A stretch of DNA of 64,000 bases from Chloroflexota bacterium (GCA_021323855.1 JAJPKE010000032.1:1-64000), one strand, 5' to 3'; positions 42,073 to 51,963 are shown, counted from the first letter of the stretch. Notes: generated by a model not told the origin, from the sequence alone. Numbers and translations: made by a program.

Positions 42073-44010
42073 CTATTCGCCGGACATCTGCTCGTTGCCG
42101 TCGTCCAGCGGCAGGCCGACGATCTCCATTAGTTTGAGCGCATTGGTGGAGGTGGCGATACCGGGGCGCAACTTGTAATCGAAGGTCATCTCCGGGCGAC
42201 CATCCGCGCCGCGCTCGAAATGTTCAGTAAAATGCACCCGCGTGCTAAGCCGCGCAAACTCTGGCGTATCGGCCAGCGTCAGGTCATGTGTCGAGACCGC
42301 GCCTGTTGCGCCCGCCGCCAGCAAATAGCGGATGATGCGGCGCGCAGCGACCTGGCGCTCGCTCGTGTTTGTGCCGTGCAAAATCTCATCCAGCAGAAAG
42401 AGCAGCGTGCGGTCGCCATCAGCCCGTGCCTCATCGGCCATATCCACCACCAGCTTCAGCCGCCGTAACTCCGCCAGATAATACGAGACGCCCTGCTCCA
42501 GCGAATCCTGCACACGGATGCTCGTCGCCAGCACCAACGGCGCCATCCGCAACTTTCGCGCGCAGACCGGCGCGCCCGCCTGCGCCAGCACAATATTAAC
42601 GCCGATGGCCCGCAGCAGCGTACTCTTGCCAGACATATTCGAGCCAGTGACGAGCAGGAACGTCCCCGCCGGGCCAATGCTGACATCATTGCCGATGCTC
42701 ACTGCATCCGGCAGCAGCGGATGCCCCAGGTCGCTCGCCGTGAAGACTGGCTCATCATTCTTGGCAACACGCTCAGTCACCTCCGGGAAGGCCCAATCGG
42801 GATGGTCATAGGTGAGCGTCGCCAGCGCGGTGTAGGCTTCCAGAGTGCCCAGCGCCGTCAGCCAGGCGCGGGCGCGATGTCCGGCGTCGCGCTGCCAGCG
42901 TTCCAGCAGCCAGAGCGTATGGAAGTTCCAGAGCAGCACCGCCTGAATCACCGGGAAGATCATAGACATGCGCATATCACCGAATTGCATGATGCGCGCG
43001 AGCCGTTTCATCTGCTGATCGGCGCGCACTCCTTCTGCGGTCAGTTCATCCACCAACGCGCGCAGGGCCGGCGCGGTGAAATGCTGCTGTGTGACCAGCG
43101 CAAAGAGGTCGCCATAGGGCTGAAAGACACGCTGGCGGTCGGCCACTTCGTCCAGGATGCGCTCGACCTCTTTGCCCTGCTGTTGGGTCAGCAGGATATT
43201 GGCAAGCAGCGGAATCAGCCAGAAGGGATAGAGCGTCACCTGCGTCAATTCGAGGATGAGCAGGCTGACGGTGAGCAACGGTAGGATACGGCTGAGCCAG
43301 ATCAACGCCGGGCGACCAGAGAGCCAGGGCGCGCTCTCTGCCCAGCCCAGGAACATCTCATAGACGCTCTGCGCGTCGCCCATCAGACGCCCGCTCAGCT
43401 CGAATTCGTCGCGGAAATCTATCATTGGCGCCAGTTCGGCGGCCACGCGCTGCCGCTCGCGTATCTCAGCAGGCGCAGCGGGATAGAGCAGCCAGCGTTG
43501 CAGTGTCGCCAGTCCGCCGCCGGTGGTTGGCGTGCTGAGCAGGTGTTGCAGCGAAGCGTGGCCGAGCAGGTCGAGATCGTTGGCATAGGGATGGTCCGGC
43601 GTGCCTTCTTTGGGCTGGCGCAGCGGCAGCGTGGACCAGTCGCGGCGCAGGCGGCGCAGCCCTTCATCGTTGATCTTCCAGAGTTCGTTGTAGCGTTTGA
43701 CCAGCAGGTTGATCTTGCCGAGCCGCAGGAACGACCAGACGAACGCGACTGCCAGCGCCAGTGCGACGATAAAGAACGGCCAGCTTGCGCCGAACGCTGC
43801 GATGAAGACGCAGAACAACGCGGCGAAGAATAGCACGACATTACGAAAGCCAGTTGCCTGGCTCACCCTGGTATAGTGGTCACGCTGCGCCGCGAACCGC
43901 TGGCAACGCTCCTGATAGACGGCATAGACAGCCTCTGGCGACGATGCTGTCTCGCTTATCGGCGGCTTTTCCGCCAGCACCCTATGCTCAGACTGTTCCG
44001 AAGTCTGCAT
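42073..44010 (-). CDS. Membrane-anchored MutS-family ATPase
   Basis: A protein of 645 residues. It contains the MutS lever/clamp-like helical region and the C-terminal ATPase domain: Walker A TGSNMSGKST (residues 455-464), Walker B FLLDEILHGTN, then STHDLTLAD. It lacks the mismatch-recognition domain of MutS and the Smr domain of MutS2. Two hydrophobic helix pairs (about residues 55-100 and 235-275) suggest that it is membrane-bound, like other unassigned DNA mismatch repair protein MutS-related proteins. Its role is unknown; normal mismatch repair is unlikely. Confidence 0.85.
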   Translation of the reverse strand: MQTSEQSEHRVLAEKPPISETASSPEAVYAVYQERCQRFAAQRDHYTRVSQATGFRNVVLFFAALFCVFIAAFGASWPFFIVALALAVAFVWSFLRLGKINLLVKRYNELWKINDEGLRRLRRDWSTLPLRQPKEGTPDHPYANDLDLLGHASLQHLLSTPTTGGGLATLQRWLLYPAAPAEIRERQRVAAELAPMIDFRDEFELSGRLMGDAQSVYEMFLGWAESAPWLSGRPALIWLSRILPLLTVSLLILELTQVTLYPFWLIPLLANILLTQQQGKEVERILDEVADRQRVFQPYGDLFALVTQQHFTAPALRALVDELTAEGVRADQQMKRLARIMQFGDMRMSMIFPVIQAVLLWNFHTLWLLERWQRDAGHRARAWLTALGTLEAYTALATLTYDHPDWAFPEVTERVAKNDEPVFTASDLGHPLLPDAVSIGNDVSIGPAGTFLLVTGSNMSGKSTLLRAIGVNIVLAQAGAPVCARKLRMAPLVLATSIRVQDSLEQGVSYYLAELRRLKLVVDMADEARADGDRTLLFLLDEILHGTNTSERQVAARRIIRYLLAAGATGAVSTHDLTLADTPEFARLSTRVHFTEHFERGADGRPEMTFDYKLRPGIATSTNALKLMEIVGLPLDDGNEQMSGE

Positions 44011-44121
44011 ACCTGCTCACCTGCTCCTGACCAGTATTCCGCCACCATGCCAAACATCCCCATCATCCTTCAAGTGTAGCATGCGCAGGCGGGCGAGCAT
44101 TGGAGCGATAGGATACTCAGC

Positions 44122-44155
44122 AAATAAAAGGAGAACGGCGATGTTGCCGCTCTCC
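44122..44155 (-). terminator. Terminator of the acyl-CoA dehydrogenase gene
   Basis: Read on the minus strand, GGAGAGCGGC (44155-44146) pairs with GCCGTTCTCC (44139-44130) with one mismatch around a 6-base loop, followed by TTTTATTT. Confidence 0.75.
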
Positions 44156-44188
44156 TCAAGTTGAGCCGTAGGTTGTCTAGTCTAGGGT

Positions 44189-45406
44189 CTACGCGAAGGC
44201 GTTCAGCCCGGTGATAGCCTGGCCGATGATGAGTGTATGGATGTCGTCGGTCCCCTCGTAGGTGAAGACCGACTCCAGGTTGTTCATGTGGCGGCTGATC
44301 GGATACTCCAGTGTGATGCCGTTGGCGCCCAGGATGCTGCGCGCCTCGCGGGCGGTGTTCAGCGCCTGCCGGCAGTTGTTGCGCTTCGCTACGGACACCT
44401 GCACCGGATGCGCCAGCCCCTGATCTTTCAGGCGGCCAAGTTGCAGCGCCAGCAATTGCGCCTTGATGAGTTCCGTCGCAATATCGGCCAGCTTGCGCTG
44501 TGTTAACTGAAAGCCGCCAATCGGACGGTCAAACTGCACGCGCGTCTTGGAATAGTCCAGCGCCGATTCGTAGCAGGCGCGCGCCGCACCGTTCACCCCC
44601 CAGGCGATGCCATAGCGCGCCTCATCCAGACAGGAGAGCGGGCCACGCAGACCACGCACGTTGGGCAGCATATTGGCGGCAGGAACACGGCAATCGGCGA
44701 AGTGTAGCTCTGAGGTGACGGAGGCGCGCAGCGAGAGCTTGTGATGCACGTCGCTGGTGGTGAAGCCCGGCGTGCCACGCTCCACGATGAAGCCGCGAAT
44801 CCCATCCTCGGCCTTCGCCCAGACCACAGCGATATCAGCGAAGCCGCCGTTGGTGATCCACATCTTGGTGCCGTTGAGAATGTAGGTATCGCCATCTTTG
44901 CGCGCGGTCGTCTGCATGCCGCTGGGATTGCTGCCGGCGTCTGGCTCTGTCAGCCCGAAGCAGCCGATGACCTCGCCAGCCGCCATCTTTGGCAGCCAGT
45001 GTTGCTTCTGCTCCTCGGAGCCATAGGCATAGATCGGGAACATTGCCAGCGATCCCTGCACCGAGACGAACGAGCGCAGACCGCTATCGCCAAACTCTAA
45101 CTCCTGGCAGGCGAGTCCGTAGCAGACAGCGTTCAGACCGGCGCAGCCGTAGCCTTCCAGGTGCATTCCCAGCAGGCCAAGTTCCGCGATGGCGGGAATC
45201 AGTTCACGCGGGAACGTGCCTGCCTCGAAGTGTTCGCCGATGATCGGCAATACCTGCCCGGCAACGAACTTCTTGACGGTATCGCGCACCATCCGTTCGT
45301 CGTCGGTCAGCAGTGAATCAATGTTGTAGAGATCGGTGGCCGACGGCATGGCAACGGCGCCGTGGGCCGCGTGGCGTGTGGCGCGCTCTGGCGCGGTATC
45401 AACCAT
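44189..45406 (-). CDS. Acyl-CoA dehydrogenase, glutaryl-CoA dehydrogenase-like
   Basis: A 405-residue FAD enzyme. Motifs are LEGYGCAGLNAVCYGL, GCFGLTEPDAGSNPSGM, KMWITNGGFADIAVVWAK and the catalytic Glu384 in YEGTDDIHTLI. The GYGCAG and TYEGTDD blocks are those of glutaryl-CoA dehydrogenase, which oxidises and decarboxylates glutaryl-CoA to crotonyl-CoA in lysine/tryptophan breakdown. A simple acyl-CoA dehydrogenase of the same clade is the alternative. ATG 45406 follows GAGGAAG by about 9 bases. The gene stands alone; no etf or CoA-transferase genes are near. Confidence 0.88.
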   Translation of the reverse strand: MVDTAPERATRHAAHGAVAMPSATDLYNIDSLLTDDERMVRDTVKKFVAGQVLPIIGEHFEAGTFPRELIPAIAELGLLGMHLEGYGCAGLNAVCYGLACQELEFGDSGLRSFVSVQGSLAMFPIYAYGSEEQKQHWLPKMAAGEVIGCFGLTEPDAGSNPSGMQTTARKDGDTYILNGTKMWITNGGFADIAVVWAKAEDGIRGFIVERGTPGFTTSDVHHKLSLRASVTSELHFADCRVPAANMLPNVRGLRGPLSCLDEARYGIAWGVNGAARACYESALDYSKTRVQFDRPIGGFQLTQRKLADIATELIKAQLLALQLGRLKDQGLAHPVQVSVAKRNNCRQALNTAREARSILGANGITLEYPISRHMNNLESVFTYEGTDDIHTLIIGQAITGLNAFA

Positions 45407-45648
45407 AGAATCGGACTTCCTCTCGCTGTCGTACGTCGTTGTACGCCGGCATGGGGCATGATGCGCAGCAAATGACTGATAGAAGGCATGCGCGCTTGCC
45501 ACTCGTTGCGGCTCGACGGGATGTTGACATTCACAATATTCGCCGCGCTCAACTGGCGCACCAAGAGCGGTTGAGCGCAGGCGCTGCTGGTCTACACGAT
45601 ACCACCAAAGAGCGTGTTGCGGCTAGCGGCCCTCGAAGTGAGGTCTAT

Positions 45649-46440
45649 CTACGGATACGCCTGCCCCGTGGGCCGCACCACCATCTCGTTAACGGCGAAA
45701 TGCGCCGGTTGTTCCAGCGCAAAGACGACCGCACGCGCAATATCGGTCGGCACCAGTGGCTCCGCGCCTTTCAGCATGTTGGGGACGATCTCCGGCGCGT
45801 ACTGTGCCACTTGCTGAAACTCTGAGATGACGACGCCCGGCTCGATGGTCGTCACGCGCACACCTTTAGGGCCAACCTCCTGCCGCAGCGAATCGGCAAT
45901 AGCGGTGGCGGCAAACTTGGTGCCACAGTAGGCTGCGCCTCCCGGCGTGGGCACGCGCCCTGCCACCGACGACATGACGATCACATGACCGGAGCCGCGT
46001 TCCAGCAGCGGCGCGACACCATGTTTCAGCGTTAGCAGCAGACCATAGACGTTGGTGTCAATCATCTCTTTCCAGCGCTGTGTATCGCCCTCAACCACCG
46101 AGAGACGGTAGCCGAAGCCAGCGTTCGCCACAACGATATCGAGTTTGCCCCAGCGGTCCAGCGTCGCCTGCACTGCGCGTTGTACATCTTCCTCCTGGCG
46201 CACATCGCCAGTGATGACCAGTGTTTCGCCGGGATGCTCGCCCTCCGAATGAACGGAGAGACGCTCCGCCAGCGCTTCGAGCCGTTCGGAGCGGCGGGCG
46301 AAGAGCGCCGCATGGACGCCGCGCCGCACCAGATGCTCGGCAATCGCCTCGCCGATGCCGCTGCTGGCGCCAGTGACGAGCGCCACCCGCTCATGGAGGT
46401 CCTGTAAGGGTTTAGGGGAAGTATCGTAGGCTGCGCTCAT
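45649..46440 (-). CDS. SDR-family oxidoreductase
   Basis: A 263-residue classical short-chain dehydrogenase: TGASSGIGEAIAEHL, an ARRSERL segment that suggests NADP preference, VVANAGFGYRL, the catalytic Ser in VMSSVAGR and Tyr-Lys in YCGTK. The ending resembles YdfG/clavaldehyde-type SDRs. The substrate is unknown. The ATG at 46440 has GAGGAAC upstream. The 242-bp spacer between its 3' end and the dehydrogenase gene is empty as far as I can see. Confidence 0.87.
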   Translation of the reverse strand: MSAAYDTSPKPLQDLHERVALVTGASSGIGEAIAEHLVRRGVHAALFARRSERLEALAERLSVHSEGEHPGETLVITGDVRQEEDVQRAVQATLDRWGKLDIVVANAGFGYRLSVVEGDTQRWKEMIDTNVYGLLLTLKHGVAPLLERGSGHVIVMSSVAGRVPTPGGAAYCGTKFAATAIADSLRQEVGPKGVRVTTIEPGVVISEFQQVAQYAPEIVPNMLKGAEPLVPTDIARAVVFALEQPAHFAVNEMVVRPTGQAYP

Positions 46441-46565
46441 GGTTTGTTCCTCATTTCCTCCGCCGATTCCTGGCACATCGGACCAGTGCCGGCGTATCCA
46501 CAGGCCATCTACTACTACCGCCATCCACTATACCACCCAATCTGGTCGGAGCAATCGGATGACTA

Positions 46566-46797
46566 TTGACAATTTAGAAAATATGTTCTATCATTGGAAC
46601 TGTGAGCGGCGAGGCAGCTTCTCCGGCTTCCGGTGGGTGGGGAACCATGCGGATCGCACGGACTCGTCGCATTGGCCCTGGCGCTGTGCGCACCCTCGCG
46701 CACGGTTCGGTGTGGGCGCCCTCCACCTGCATCGGCCTGTGGTGCCGTGCCCTCTCGCGGGCCACAGGCGTAGCGGCAACAGACATCTTTCCGGGTT
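46566..46797 (+). other. Promoter-like site and structured non-coding stretch (candidate RNA)
   Basis: On the plus strand TTGACA (46566-46571), 17 bases and TATCAT (46589-46594) form a good promoter, yet both flanking genes lie on the minus strand and no plausible plus-strand protein follows. The ~200 bases downstream contain GC-rich inverted repeats, including GCCTGTGG/CCACAGGC (8 bp) and GTGCGC/GCGCAC. It could be a small RNA, or simply the SDR upstream region. I match it to no known RNA family. Confidence 0.3.
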
Positions 46798-47460
46798 TTA
46801 GAAGCCACCACCGAGGATAAAGAGGCCAACGAAGAGCGCCGCCGGTAGGAAGATGACGCCGAACCAGGCGCGGCTGCCGGCGCAAATTACCTCACCGATG
46901 CTCAGGCCGATCATCGCCATGCCGATGACGACCACCAGCGGACCGTTGCCGGCAATCGGCGTTGAGGGGCCGAGCGGCCAGGAGCTGCGAGCGTACTGCG
47001 CAGCAAGGTAGATTGCATAACCATAGGCAGTGGCGAGCGCAAGCATCACCACGGAGATCAGGAATGCCAGGCAGCCATAGCCACGCCGCTGCGTCGTTTC
47101 TCCCTGCTTGTCGCCCATCCGATGCACCACGTAGTGTTGCACGCGATGCAGACGATGCAAGGTATGCACGACATCGGCGGTTTTCGAGAGGCCACCTAGC
47201 ACCGGGAAGATCGCCAGCAGATTCAGAATAACGCCAAGCGCATCATGGAGCTTCAAGTCCGCCGCCGCATCGCGTAGCGCCGTCACGCTTCCTATCACCG
47301 GCACATAGCCAAGTATCACCTGCGTTACCGCGCCGGGGATACCCAGCGTCGGCGCGAAGTCGCCCAGCACCGCGCCAAAATAGATGTCACGCGGCAACGA
47401 ATAGTGATATGGTTTGCTCTGCGCTTGAACGGCGGTAGTAGACCGGTTGGACTGCTGCAT
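46798..47460 (-). CDS. Hypothetical membrane protein
   Basis: A protein of 220 residues with about four to five membrane helices. It has an N-terminal Gln/Ser-rich stretch, an amphipathic pattern around LRDAAADLKLHDALGVILN, a polar His-rich loop (TLHRLHRVQHYVVHRMG), and two helix pairs toward the end. I do not recognise the family. The start at 47460 is secured by AAAGGAGG 7 bases upstream. It is divergent from the oligoendopeptidase gene. Confidence 0.72.
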   Translation of the reverse strand: MQQSNRSTTAVQAQSKPYHYSLPRDIYFGAVLGDFAPTLGIPGAVTQVILGYVPVIGSVTALRDAAADLKLHDALGVILNLLAIFPVLGGLSKTADVVHTLHRLHRVQHYVVHRMGDKQGETTQRRGYGCLAFLISVVMLALATAYGYAIYLAAQYARSSWPLGPSTPIAGNGPLVVVIGMAMIGLSIGEVICAGSRAWFGVIFLPAALFVGLFILGGGF

Positions 47461-47713
47461 GATACGCCTCCTTTGGTATGTATACGTCATACTACGAGCA
47501 AATTTGTTGCCGGTTGTATGGCAAGAGACACATGGGGGAACCAGCAGACGCCGGGCAGGGTATGAGCATGATATGAGCAATCGTTAAGGCGACCGTAGCA
47601 CACCCGTCACAATGTATGAGATGATGAGGATGAGATTGTAAGACTGTGATCAAACTACACGACACGTTGCGACCGACCGCTACAGCAAGAAGAACGAGAT
47701 AGGAGCGCCTTTC

Positions 47714-49522
47714 GTGACCACCGCAGCGTTGCCCCACTGGGATATGTCCGTCGTCTTCCCCAGCCTGGAATCGCCAGAGTTTGCTCGCGGGTTCCAGGAG
47801 GTTGTGAACAGCATCACCGCGTTGGGCGACCTCTTCGACGCCCATGTCATCGGCCAGCAACCGCCGCAGCCGTTGGACGACGCGCAGGTCGCCACCTTCG
47901 AGGAGGTCATTGCCCGCTACAACGCCGTGCTGGACCAGGTGATGACGCTGGGCAGCTACATCAACGCCTTCGTCACCACCAACTCGCGCGATACCGTCGC
48001 CCAGGCGCGGCTGAGTGAGTTGCAACAGCACACGACGAAGTTGTACCAGCTTGGCACACGCTTCACCGCCTGGATCGGCTCGCTCGATGTCGAGGCGCTG
48101 ATCGCGCGTTCGCCGGTGGCCGCCGACCACGCTTTCGCATTGCGCCAGTCGAAGATTCGCGCCGCGCACCTGATGAGTCCGGCGGAGGAGGCGCTGGCCG
48201 CCGAATTGAATGTGACAGGCGGCACGGCCTGGGCGCGGCTCCACGGCAACGTCACCTCGCAGCTTGTCGTGCCCATCGAGGTGGACGGCACAACCAAAGA
48301 ACTGCCGATGAGTGTCATCCGCGCAATGGCCTCAGACCCCGACCGTGAGACCCGCCGCCGTGCCTACGAGGCCGAACTGGCGGCGTGGAAGCGCGTGGGT
48401 GTGCCGCTGGCCGCCGCAATGAACAGCATCAAGGGCGAGGTGAACACGCTGGCGCGCCATCGCGGCTGGGAGTCGCCGCTCGATCTCGCGCTATTCGACG
48501 CCAGCATTGACCGCGCAACGCTGGACGCGATGATGACGGCGGCGCATGAGTCGTTTCCCGATTTCCGCCGCTATCTAAAGGCAAAGGCGCGCATGCTGGG
48601 TGTGCCGGCGCTGGCCTGGTATGACCTCTTCGCCCCCGTCAACGCGAGCAGCCGCCCCTGGCAATTCGAGGACGCCCGGCAATTCATTATTGAGCAGTTC
48701 GGCACCTATTCGCAGCGCATGAGCGACTTCGCGGCGCGCGCCTTCCGCGAGCAGTGGATAGATGCCGAGCCGCGCGACGGCAAACGCGACGGCGCGTACT
48801 GCATGCCGTTGCGCAATGACGAATCGCGCGTTTTCGCCAACTTCAAGCCGTCGTTCGATGGCACGAGTACGCTGGCGCACGAGCTTGGGCATGGCTATCA
48901 CAATATGAATCTTGCCAACCGCACGATGCTTCAGCGTTCCACGCCGATGACGCTGGCAGAGACGGCGAGTATCTTCTGCGAGACCATCATCCAGCAGGCC
49001 GCGCTCACACGCGCCGATGCGGCTGAACAACTGGAAATCCTCGAAGCGGCGCTTCAGGGCAGTTGCCAGGTGGTTGTGGATATCACCAGCCGCTTTCTCT
49101 TTGAGCAGCGCGTCTTTGAGGGGCGGCAGCAGCGTGAACTTTCAGTAGACGAACTCAACGCGCTGATGCTCCAGGCGCAACGCGAAACCTACGGCGATGG
49201 ACTCGACGAGCAGCTATTGCATCCCTATATGTGGGCGATGAAGCCGCATTATTACAGCACCGGGCGCTCGTTCTATAACTTCCCGTACATGTTCGGGCTG
49301 CTCTTTGGGCTGGGCCTCTACGCGCGCTACCAGCAGGACGCCGAGCAGTTCAAGGCCAGCTATGACGACCTGCTCTCCTCCACCGGCCTGGCGGACGCCG
49401 CGACGCTGGCCGCACGCTTTGGCATTGACACACGCACGCCGGACTTCTGGCGCAGCAGTCTGGATGTCGTGCGCGGGCAGGTGGCGCAGTTCGAGGCGCT
49501 CAGCCAACAGGCAGGAGTATAG
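47714..49522 (+). CDS. M3-family oligoendopeptidase (PepF-like)
   Basis: A 602-residue zinc metallopeptidase. The zinc site is HELGHGYH (residues 389-393 for HExxH), with a third ligand in the following LAETASIFCETII helix. It has the usual PepF length and a C-terminal FYNFPYMFGLLFGLGLY segment typical of the family. It cuts short peptides in the cytoplasm. GTG 47714 is the start, with AGGAG 8 bases before it. The nucleoside phosphorylase gene begins 3 bp after the stop, so the two are one operon. Confidence 0.92.
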   Translation: MTTAALPHWDMSVVFPSLESPEFARGFQEVVNSITALGDLFDAHVIGQQPPQPLDDAQVATFEEVIARYNAVLDQVMTLGSYINAFVTTNSRDTVAQARLSELQQHTTKLYQLGTRFTAWIGSLDVEALIARSPVAADHAFALRQSKIRAAHLMSPAEEALAAELNVTGGTAWARLHGNVTSQLVVPIEVDGTTKELPMSVIRAMASDPDRETRRRAYEAELAAWKRVGVPLAAAMNSIKGEVNTLARHRGWESPLDLALFDASIDRATLDAMMTAAHESFPDFRRYLKAKARMLGVPALAWYDLFAPVNASSRPWQFEDARQFIIEQFGTYSQRMSDFAARAFREQWIDAEPRDGKRDGAYCMPLRNDESRVFANFKPSFDGTSTLAHELGHGYHNMNLANRTMLQRSTPMTLAETASIFCETIIQQAALTRADAAEQLEILEAALQGSCQVVVDITSRFLFEQRVFEGRQQRELSVDELNALMLQAQRETYGDGLDEQLLHPYMWAMKPHYYSTGRSFYNFPYMFGLLFGLGLYARYQQDAEQFKASYDDLLSSTGLADAATLAARFGIDTRTPDFWRSSLDVVRGQVAQFEALSQQAGV

Positions 49523-49525
49523 TTC

Positions 49526-50305
49526 ATGTCCAGCAGCTACGACAGCGAGAGTGTGCCTATTCTGGAGTTCGATCCAGCGCCAGAAGCGTTGCTCGAACCA
49601 AAGAAGCTCATCAAGCCGCTCGATATCCCAGAGCGGGCAGTGGTCTGCTTCTTCCAGGAGGTCATGGAACACCTGGTGCAGCAGGAGACGCTGCGCACCG
49701 TGCGGCACCTGCGTAGCGAGATGGGCACACATCCGGTCTATGAGATGGCGATGGATGGCAAACGGCTCGCCGTCTTTCATCCGGGTGTCGGCGCGCCGCT
49801 GGCTGCCGCCATGCTCGAAGAAGTGATTGCGCTCGGCTGCAACACGTTCATCGCCTGTGGCGGCGCGGGTGTGCTGGATAGCAGCATCGCCGTCGGGCAT
49901 ATCCTCGTGCCAGCCAGCGCCGTGCGCGACGAAGGCACATCCTACCACTACCTGCCGCCGGACCGCGAGGTGGCCGCCAGCGCCGACGGTGTCGCCGCCA
50001 TCGAGCGGACGCTGCGGGCGCATGAGGTGGACTATCTGGTGACGAAAACCTGGACAACCGATGCTATCTACCGCGAGACGCCAGAGAAGATTCGCCGGCG
50101 CCGCGCGGAGGGATGCCTGGCGGTGGAGATGGAGTCCGCTGCGTTCTTCGCCGTTGCGCAGTTTCGCGGCGTGCGGTTCGCGCAGATGCTCTACGGCGGC
50201 GATGATGTTGGCGCGGATGAATGGAACTCACGCCACTGGAACAGCCACACCAGCGTTCGCGAAAAGCTCTTCTGGCTGGCCGCTGAAGCCTGCCTTGCGC
50301 TTTAG
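49526..50305 (+). CDS. Nucleoside phosphorylase (PNP/UDP family)
   Basis: A 259-residue protein of the PNP_UDP_1 fold. HPGVGAPLAAAMLEE and FIACGGAGVLD form the phosphate-binding region, TTDAIYRETPEKI follows, and CLAVEMESAAFFAVAQ is the ribose-binding Met-Glu motif. The family splits nucleosides (uridine, purine or methylthioadenosine) with phosphate; the base preference is not clear, though the layout is closest to uridine phosphorylase-like members. It is cotranscribed with the peptidase. Repeat B lies just downstream. Confidence 0.88.
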   Translation: MSSSYDSESVPILEFDPAPEALLEPKKLIKPLDIPERAVVCFFQEVMEHLVQQETLRTVRHLRSEMGTHPVYEMAMDGKRLAVFHPGVGAPLAAAMLEEVIALGCNTFIACGGAGVLDSSIAVGHILVPASAVRDEGTSYHYLPPDREVAASADGVAAIERTLRAHEVDYLVTKTWTTDAIYRETPEKIRRRRAEGCLAVEMESAAFFAVAQFRGVRFAQMLYGGDDVGADEWNSRHWNSHTSVREKLFWLAAEACLAL

Positions 50306-50354
50306 TGGCGCATGAGCCGGTTGCTAGACATAGATGGTGGAAACCCCATGTGGT

Positions 50355-50391
50355 CCCCCTCTCCTTATGGGAGAGGGGTAAAGGGTGAGGT
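50355..50391. repeat. Palindromic repeat, family B (inverted orientation)
   Basis: CCCCCTCTCC (50355-50364), a short loop, and GGAGAGGGG (50370-50378) form a hairpin followed by TAAAGGGTGAGG, the reverse of the CCTCACCC lead seen in the other copies. It lies between the convergent phosphorylase and MFS genes. Confidence 0.78.
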
Positions 50392-51963
50392 CTATCCGTT
50401 CATCAGTGGTTGTGCGCTGGCAGCCGGCGTACTATCGCCTTTGGCTTTCGCCGCTTTGGCGGCTTCCACCGCCGGATCGCGTCCAACGAAGAACGCCAGC
50501 ACAACGCAGATGGCGCAGCCGATCAGCGAGAAGAGGAATGTGTCGTTCATGCCCATCGTCACGGCGTGCTGCGTCACGCAGGCCGTGAGTGCCTGGGCAT
50601 TATGCCCGGCCTGCGCGGCGCAGGTAGCCGCCACCCCGCTGAGCGGCTGCGTTTTCAGACCGGCGACGATATCACTGGCGTGAGTCGTCGTCTGCTGCGT
50701 CAGGTAGGTGGTGAGGACGGCGACCCCCAGCGCGCCGAAGGCTGTCTTGGTGGAGCTTATCAGTGAGGTGGCCTTTGCCATCTGCTTATTGCTCACGACG
50801 GCGACGGCCAGCGTTTGCAGCGGCTGCCCGACCAGTCCCAGCCCCAGCCCGCGCAGGATCAGCCAGATTTGCAGGCTTGCGCCGGTGGTGTTCACATCCA
50901 GTTGCGTGAAGCCGATCATCGAAATGGTGACGAGCGCTGCGCCCGCTACCGTCAGGACGCGCGGCCCGACGTTGTTGTAGAGCTTGCCGCCGATGGCCAG
51001 CCCAACCGCCATCGCCAGGCCCTGCGCAATCACAATTTCGCCGGTGTTCAGCGCGGACAATCCCTCCACCTGCTCGAAGAAGAGCGGCAGCAGGAAGAGG
51101 CTGCCAAATAGCACAGCAGTGGTCGCCCAGAGCAGGATGTTGGAGATGGTGAAGGTGTAACTGCGGAACAGCCGCAGGTCCATCACCGGGTCTTTGACCC
51201 GTAGCTCGACGATGACAAACGCGATGAGCAACACCCCGCCGGCCACCAGGAAGGCGATGACCGTGTGATCGCCCCAGCCGCTTATCCCCGCCTTGCTGAT
51301 ACCATAGACAAAGGCGGTAAAACCTGTCATCGAGAGCAGCAATCCGGGCAGGTCGAGGCCCTGTTTGGCTGACATATCGTCGCCGTTCGCCTCGCGTTCG
51401 GCGTCCTTGCCGCGCAGGACGATGAGCGACAGTGTGAACGCCACGACGCCGATGGGCAGGTTGATTGTGAAAATGGCGTTCCAGCTAAAGCTGGTCGCCA
51501 GCCAGCCGCCAAGTGTCGGACCAAAGGCTGGCCCCAAGAGCAGCGGCACCATCAGTAGCACCATCGCGCCTGCGCGTTCCTCCGGCGCAAAGAGGCGGAA
51601 AATGATTGCCATCCCCACAGGGACCAGCGCGCCGCCGCCGATGCCTTGCAGCACGCGGAACGCAATCAAGAGTTGCTCGTTTGGCGCGATGACGCAGAGG
51701 CCGGAGCCAATAGTAAACAGCGCCAGCGCCATGAGCAGCGTCATCTTGGAGCCAATGCGATCACTGAGATAGCCGATGATGGGAATAATCGCGGCGTTGG
51801 CCAGGAAATAGCCGGTGCCGACCCAGGTGATCGTCTGGAAATCCGTCTTGAAGGCGGTTGCCATTTCTGGCAGCACCACGCTGACAATCGTCGTATCGAG
51901 AACCGCCATCAACAGGCCAAGGACGATGACGAGCGCAGCCTGCCACCTGTAGCTGAGACGCAT
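50392..51963 (-). CDS. MFS multidrug exporter, DHA2 (14-TM, EmrB/QacA) family
   Basis: A 523-residue transporter with 14 predicted helices. Motif D1 (MAVLDTTIVSVVLPEM) opens helix 1, motif A is GYLSDRIGSKM, and motif C-like LLGPAFGPTLGGWL is in helix 5. It would export drugs or other hydrophobic compounds by proton antiport. The TetR gene lies 21 bp upstream on the same strand, so the regulator and pump share one promoter with a visible operator. The Ala/Lys-rich C-terminus is cytoplasmic. Confidence 0.92.
   Translation of the reverse strand: MRLSYRWQAALVIVLGLLMAVLDTTIVSVVLPEMATAFKTDFQTITWVGTGYFLANAAIIPIIGYLSDRIGSKMTLLMALALFTIGSGLCVIAPNEQLLIAFRVLQGIGGGALVPVGMAIIFRLFAPEERAGAMVLLMVPLLLGPAFGPTLGGWLATSFSWNAIFTINLPIGVVAFTLSLIVLRGKDAEREANGDDMSAKQGLDLPGLLLSMTGFTAFVYGISKAGISGWGDHTVIAFLVAGGVLLIAFVIVELRVKDPVMDLRLFRSYTFTISNILLWATTAVLFGSLFLLPLFFEQVEGLSALNTGEIVIAQGLAMAVGLAIGGKLYNNVGPRVLTVAGAALVTISMIGFTQLDVNTTGASLQIWLILRGLGLGLVGQPLQTLAVAVVSNKQMAKATSLISSTKTAFGALGVAVLTTYLTQQTTTHASDIVAGLKTQPLSGVAATCAAQAGHNAQALTACVTQHAVTMGMNDTFLFSLIGCAICVVLAFFVGRDPAVEAAKAAKAKGDSTPAASAQPLMNG

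Noticed and set aside
46600..46797. Known riboswitch, SRP RNA, 6S RNA or RNase P RNA
   Set aside because: None of the conserved core sequences of these families could be matched.
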